DNA of 64,000 nt from Pontederia crassipes (taxonomy: Eukaryota > Streptophyta > Magnoliopsida > Commelinales > Pontederiaceae), in assembly GCA_030549335.1 (NCBI GenBank), contig CM060183.1, forward strand, positions 33,354,768 to 33,418,767. The letters run 5' to 3'. Shown here piece by piece: positions 60,509-64,000 of the stretch (position 1 is the stretch's first letter; every line of letters begins with the position of its first letter). The translations under genes were made by a program, and so were the position numbers. The notes beneath the pieces were generated by a model, which worked only from the letters and a program-made list of their open reading frames with translations, was not told where the DNA came from and did no database searches.

Positions 60509-63500
60509 AAGTCAGCGACGTCCCTGGAGCTGTGGCTTGGAATTCTTCAATCTTCTGCTTGAACTGCCACAAATCTTCGGCTGTCTCCCAACTTGTGTCG
60601 GCGTCCGGTCTTCCGCTCCATCGAACAAGGTACTCCTTCTTCCGATTCTTCGTGCGGACGGCGAGTACTTCTTCAACTTGATCAGTAAACTGCTGACGGA
60701 TTGCCGGCGGGGCGCGGTCTGAAACCCCACGCCCGGGATCTTCAGTGTCTTCAACGAAAGGCTTGAGCAGGCTGACATGGAAGACGGGGTGTTGCTGCAT
60801 CTGAGGCGGGAGCTCCAACTTGTAGGCCACTTTGCCTACCTTCTTCAGGATCTTGAAGGGGCCCTCGTAACGCCTAACGAGGCCCTTGTGTAGATTCTTC
60901 CCACTTAGCCGAAGATGTTGGACCAGCTTCACCAGGACCAAGTCTCCGACTTCAAAGTTGACGTCCCGTCGGGCGGTGTCCGCCCACTTCTTCATGCGCT
61001 TCGATGCCTTGTGCAAACATGCTCTCGCCATGTCGTTTTGCTCATGCCATTCCCTCGCCATGCGGTGAGCGGCGGGGACTTTGCCACCATAAGAAGTGGC
61101 GACGGCCTGGGGCGTCAGAGGTTGCTGCCCCGTCACTATCTCGAAGGGACTCCGATTGGTCGACTCGCTTCGTTGTAGGTTGTAGGAGAATTGCGCGATG
61201 TCGAGTAGCTTCGCCCAGTCCTTCTGATTGGCACTCACATAGTGCCGCAAGTAGATCTCCAGAATACAATTCACCCTCTCAGTCTGGCCGTCGGTTTGAG
61301 GATGAAGTGATGTCGAGAAATGTAGGTTGGAGCCCATCATCTTGAACAATTCCTTCCAGAAGTTGCCAACGAATCGCCCATCCCGATCGCTGACGATGCT
61401 TTGTGGTAGGCCCCAATACTTCACTACATGCTTCATGAACAACTCCGCAGCTTCAGTAGCAGGACAACTTGCGGAGCCGGCGGCGAAGATGGCATACTTG
61501 GAGAACCGATCGACGACCACCATGATGGTACCTGCCCCTTCAGACTTGGGCAGGCCCGTGATGAAGTCCATGGAGACATCCTTCCATGGACGCTCTGGGA
61601 TAGGCAGGGGTTCCAGAAGTCCGCCGGGCGCTTGATTGAGGTTCTTGTCTTGCTGGCAAACAAGGCATGTCTTCACAAAGGCCTCAATATCGTCCTCCAT
61701 CCTTGGCCAGAAGTAGTTGCCTTCGATGAGTGCCAAAGTGCGGCGGATGCCCGGATGTCCCGCCCACTTTGAGTCGTGGCACTCGTGCATGATAGTGCGC
61801 CGCAAGTTGTCGAAGAGTGGAACGTATATGCGACGTTCCTTGGTGAAGATCAGCCCATCTTCCACCCAAAAGCGGCGTGTCTTACCCTCCTTCGCCTGCT
61901 CGAACAAGTTCTTTGCCGTGGGATCTGACTCCAATCCCTTCTTGATCCTCTCGATGAGGTCGGCCTGAGAGGAGCTCATGGCCGCCAATTCCGCGCGTCG
62001 GCTGAGGGCGTCGGCAACGACATTCGTCTTGCCAGGTTTGTACTCCAGGACATAGTCGAATTCCGCCATGAAATCTTGCCATCTTGCTTGCTTCGGCGAG
62101 AGCTTCTTCTGTGTCTCGAAGTAACTTGTCGCGACGTTGTCCGTCTTGATGTGAAATCGCGACCCGAGAAGGTAGTGCCGCCATGTTCTAAGGCAGTGAA
62201 TCACCGCGGTCATCTCCTTCTCCTGAACGGCATAGCGCCGCTCCGTGTCGTTGAGTTTGCGACTCTCGAACGCCACGGGATGCCCCTCCTGCATAAGAAC
62301 TCCTCCAATGGCATAGTCAGAAGCATCTGTCTGTACCTCATAGGACTTGGTGTGGTCTGGCAGGATGAGCACCGGTTCCTCCGTCATGGCCCTCTTGAGG
62401 GTGTCGAACGCTTCCTGGCATGTCGGCGTCCACTCCCACTTCACGTTCTTCCGGAGGAGATTCGTCAGAGGGGTCGTCACATGTGAATACCCCTTGACGA
62501 ACCGCCTATAATAGTTCGTCAGGCCAAGGAACGAACGCATGTCGGGAACCCGCTTGGGCGGTTCCCACTCCACGATGGCCCGAATCTTCGCGCCATCCAT
62601 CTTCAACTTCCCACTTCCGACGACATGTCCCAAGAAGTGTACTTCCGGTTGAGCGAAGGCACACTTTTCCCGCTTGACATAGAGCTCGTTCTGCCGCAAC
62701 ACCTCGAACACTTGCCGAATGTGCTCGATATGCTCCTCCAAGGTGCGGCTGTAGATCATGATGTCGTCGAGGTACACAACCACGAACCTGTCAAGGAATG
62801 GCTGCAATACCTTATTCATGAGAGTGCAGAAGGTTGCCGGGGCGTTGGTGAGGCCGAAGGGCATCACGAGGAACTCGTAGGAGCCGTATCTTGTGACGCA
62901 CGCCGTCTTCTGCACATCCTCCTCCGCGATCCGGACTTGCCAATAGCCCGAACGAAGGTCAAACTTGGTAAACCATCTTGCGCCGCCAAGTTGGTCGAAC
63001 AAATCCGCCACCAAGGGGATGGGGTACTTGTTCTTCACCGTAAGCTTGTTGAGCGCCCGGTAGTCGATGCACATCCGGAGGGAACCGTCATGCTTCTTCT
63101 GGAAGAGAACCGGGGCGCCATATGGAGATTTTGAAGGCCGAACATATCCTGCATCCAATAGTTCGGTGAGTTGCTTACGGAGTTCTGCGAGTTCCGGAGG
63201 GGCGAGCCGATAGGGGACTCCATGCGGGGCTTTAGATCCTGGGACCAAGTCGATGACATGGTCCACTTCACGCTTCGGAGGCAACCGCTTTGGGAGCTCC
63301 GGGGGCATGACGTCCGCAAAATCCTCAAGGGTTTCAAGGACTTTGGGAGGTGTTGGAGTGGAGGGTCCCGGATCTTCCAAGATGGCGGTCGCCAGGAAGG
63401 TGTGCTCCTGTTTGCGCAACCCCTTCGCCACTTGCATGGCGGAGAGGGTCTTCTGTTTGAGGTCTCCGCCTGACCTCACAGGGACGTTGTAAGGTCCCTT

Positions 63501-64000
63501 GGGATCGAAGATAACCATCGAATTGGTGAGCGGGATGACACATGCAGCAATGTGTCGCAGAAAAGAGATGCCCGCCACCACTTCGTAGTCATCCACTGGT
63601 GCCACCGTCACGTCGAAGCTTCCCGACCACTTGCCGATGCGAACCTTCACTCCAGGAGAAATTCCTGTGGTCGAGATAGACTTCGCGTTCACCGTCTTGA
63701 ACGTGGCGTTAGTCTTCTGGAGTGGCAGCTTTAGCTTCTTGGCGGCCACTTCTGACACGAACAACTCCGATGCTCCCGTGTCGATGAGGGCGTTGAAGAC
63801 TTGCCCGTTCAACTCGATATCCGCATAAAGTCGCGCAGCCGATGAAGGACCCTTCGAGGCGTTGATGGCGCTGAGGACGTGCATCGAGCTGAGACACGCC
63901 TCCTCCTTCTCTTTTTCCTTCTCGTCGGGGCAATACATTGCGTTGACTGTCGCCTTTTGCGGACAATCGCTCGTCCAATGAGGACCCTTGCAAATGTAGC
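60507..64000 (-). CDS. Gag-pol polyprotein (3' part) of Ty3/gypsy chromovirus
   Basis: The frame is open from the window edge to TGA at 60507-60509. The Met at 63938 is not the start, since the frame continues upstream through a zinc knuckle ([12 protein letters not shown]). Counting from that Met: aspartic protease DTGAS (53-57); reverse transcriptase with YLDD (389-392); RNase H beginning TDAS (537-540); integrase HHCC zinc finger (about 718-761); integrase D791, D851 and E887, with exactly 35 residues between the last two; GPF module (1026-1028); and a chromodomain at about 1086-1135 ([16 protein letters not shown]). Its product would copy and integrate the element, the chromodomain guiding insertion to heterochromatin. 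There is no envelope-like frame. Every catalytic motif in the visible part is intact. Confidence 0.94.
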   Translation of the reverse strand, partial: YICKGPHWTSDCPQKATVNAMYCPDEKEKEKEEACLSSMHVLSAINASKGPSSAARLYADIELNGQVFNALIDTGASELFVSEVAAKKLKLPLQKTNATFKTVNAKSISTTGISPGVKVRIGKWSGSFDVTVAPVDDYEVVAGISFLRHIAACVIPLTNSMVIFDPKGPYNVPVRSGGDLKQKTLSAMQVAKGLRKQEHTFLATAILEDPGPSTPTPPKVLETLEDFADVMPPELPKRLPPKREVDHVIDLVPGSKAPHGVPYRLAPPELAELRKQLTELLDAGYVRPSKSPYGAPVLFQKKHDGSLRMCIDYRALNKLTVKNKYPIPLVADLFDQLGGARWFTKFDLRSGYWQVRIAEEDVQKTACVTRYGSYEFLVMPFGLTNAPATFCTLMNKVLQPFLDRFVVVYLDDIMIYSRTLEEHIEHIRQVFEVLRQNELYVKREKCAFAQPEVHFLGHVVGSGKLKMDGAKIRAIVEWEPPKRVPDMRSFLGLTNYYRRFVKGYSHVTTPLTNLLRKNVKWEWTPTCQEAFDTLKRAMTEEPVLILPDHTKSYEVQTDASDYAIGGVLMQEGHPVAFESRKLNDTERRYAVQEKEMTAVIHCLRTWRHYLLGSRFHIKTDNVATSYFETQKKLSPKQARWQDFMAEFDYVLEYKPGKTNVVADALSRRAELAAMSSSQADLIERIKKGLESDPTAKNLFEQAKEGKTRRFWVEDGLIFTKERRIYVPLFDNLRRTIMHECHDSKWAGHPGIRRTLALIEGNYFWPRMEDDIEAFVKTCLVCQQDKNLNQAPGGLLEPLPIPERPWKDVSMDFITGLPKSEGAGTIMVVVDRFSKYAIFAAGSASCPATEAAELFMKHVVKYWGLPQSIVSDRDGRFVGNFWKELFKMMGSNLHFSTSLHPQTDGQTERVNCILEIYLRHYVSANQKDWAKLLDIAQFSYNLQRSESTNRSPFEIVTGQQPLTPQAVATSYGGKVPAAHRMAREWHEQNDMARACLHKASKRMKKWADTARRDVNFEVGDLVLVKLVQHLRLSGKNLHKGLVRRYEGPFKILKKVGKVAYKLELPPQMQQHPVFHVSLLKPFVEDTEDPGRGVSDRAPPAIRQQFTDQVEEVLAVRTKNRKKEYLVRWSGRPDADTSWETAEDLWQFKQKIEEFQATAPGTSLT

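Larger units (their letters stand above)
59927..64000 (-). mobile_element. Ty3/gypsy chromovirus retrotransposon, 3' part
   Basis: Reading leftward, this holds the end of gag, a continuous pol, a polypurine tract and one LTR. The gag end shows a CCHC zinc knuckle, and the order PR-RT-RNase H-integrase-chromodomain is that of chromoviruses. The 5' LTR, primer-binding site and most of gag lie beyond the right edge. The absence of stops over more than 3.4 kb suggests a fairly young insertion. The clade (Galadriel, Tekay or Reina) cannot be fixed by eye. Confidence 0.93.

Noticed and set aside
59930-60510. Open frames inside the LTR
   Set aside because: They lie in the 3' LTR of the chromovirus, downstream of the pol stop, and match no protein family.
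61327-63828. Plus-strand frames opposite pol
   Set aside because: Antisense shadows of a 1143-codon uninterrupted polyprotein frame with recognised catalytic motifs.

Overview
This 64 kb window is nuclear DNA of a flowering plant, most likely a commelinid monocot. The genes have spliceosomal introns, intergenic DNA is AT-rich and full of transposons, and several coding exons are strongly GC-rich (a monocot habit). The B-sister MADS gene matches, as I remember it, the grass OsMADS31 type. I cannot name the species; Zingiberales is only a guess.

Layout: (1) 1-2.1 kb, the 5' part of a Raf-like HT1-type protein kinase on the minus strand, cut by the left edge. (2) 2.3-13.6 kb, AT-rich DNA with two putative MITEs and a 5.0 kb CACTA (En/Spm) transposon (7424-12420, 3-bp target duplication TTC) carrying a broken TNP2-type transposase. 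(3) 13.7-34.8 kb, a gene block: an Ole e 1/PAC-domain (AGP31-like) secreted protein, a chloroplast YlmH/photosystem II-type S4 RNA-binding protein, a VQ4-like VQ-motif protein and dynamin-related protein DRP5A. (4) 36.5-42 kb, two CACTA-like relics. (5) 44.0-48.5 kb, a WSD1-type wax ester synthase/DGAT. (6) 48.9-52.4 kb, an inverted-repeat element split by a 2.35 kb Helitron. (7) 56.0-57.8 kb, the B-sister MADS-box gene. (8) 59.9-64 kb, the 3' LTR and an uninterrupted pol region of a chromodomain Ty3/gypsy retrotransposon running off the right edge.

The six host genes were reconstructed exon by exon. Every junction is GT-AG with consistent phase, and complete proteins come out near family length (DRP5A 817 aa, WSD1-like 484 aa, MADS 197 aa, S4 protein 316 aa, VQ 242 aa, Ole e 1-type 176 aa). 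They share no pathway and are separate transcription units.

The most interesting results are: the AGP31-S4-VQ4-DRP5A linkage, whose Arabidopsis counterparts (from memory) are split between At1g28280-90 and At1g53120-40; the nested Helitron; an 88-bp tandem duplication across a DRP5A exon-intron boundary; an interleaved pair of perfect inverted repeats in the WSD1 intron; and a recurring architecture in the CACTA-like elements, where palindromic subterminal repeats adjoin a GC-rich block. No clearly new protein system is visible.
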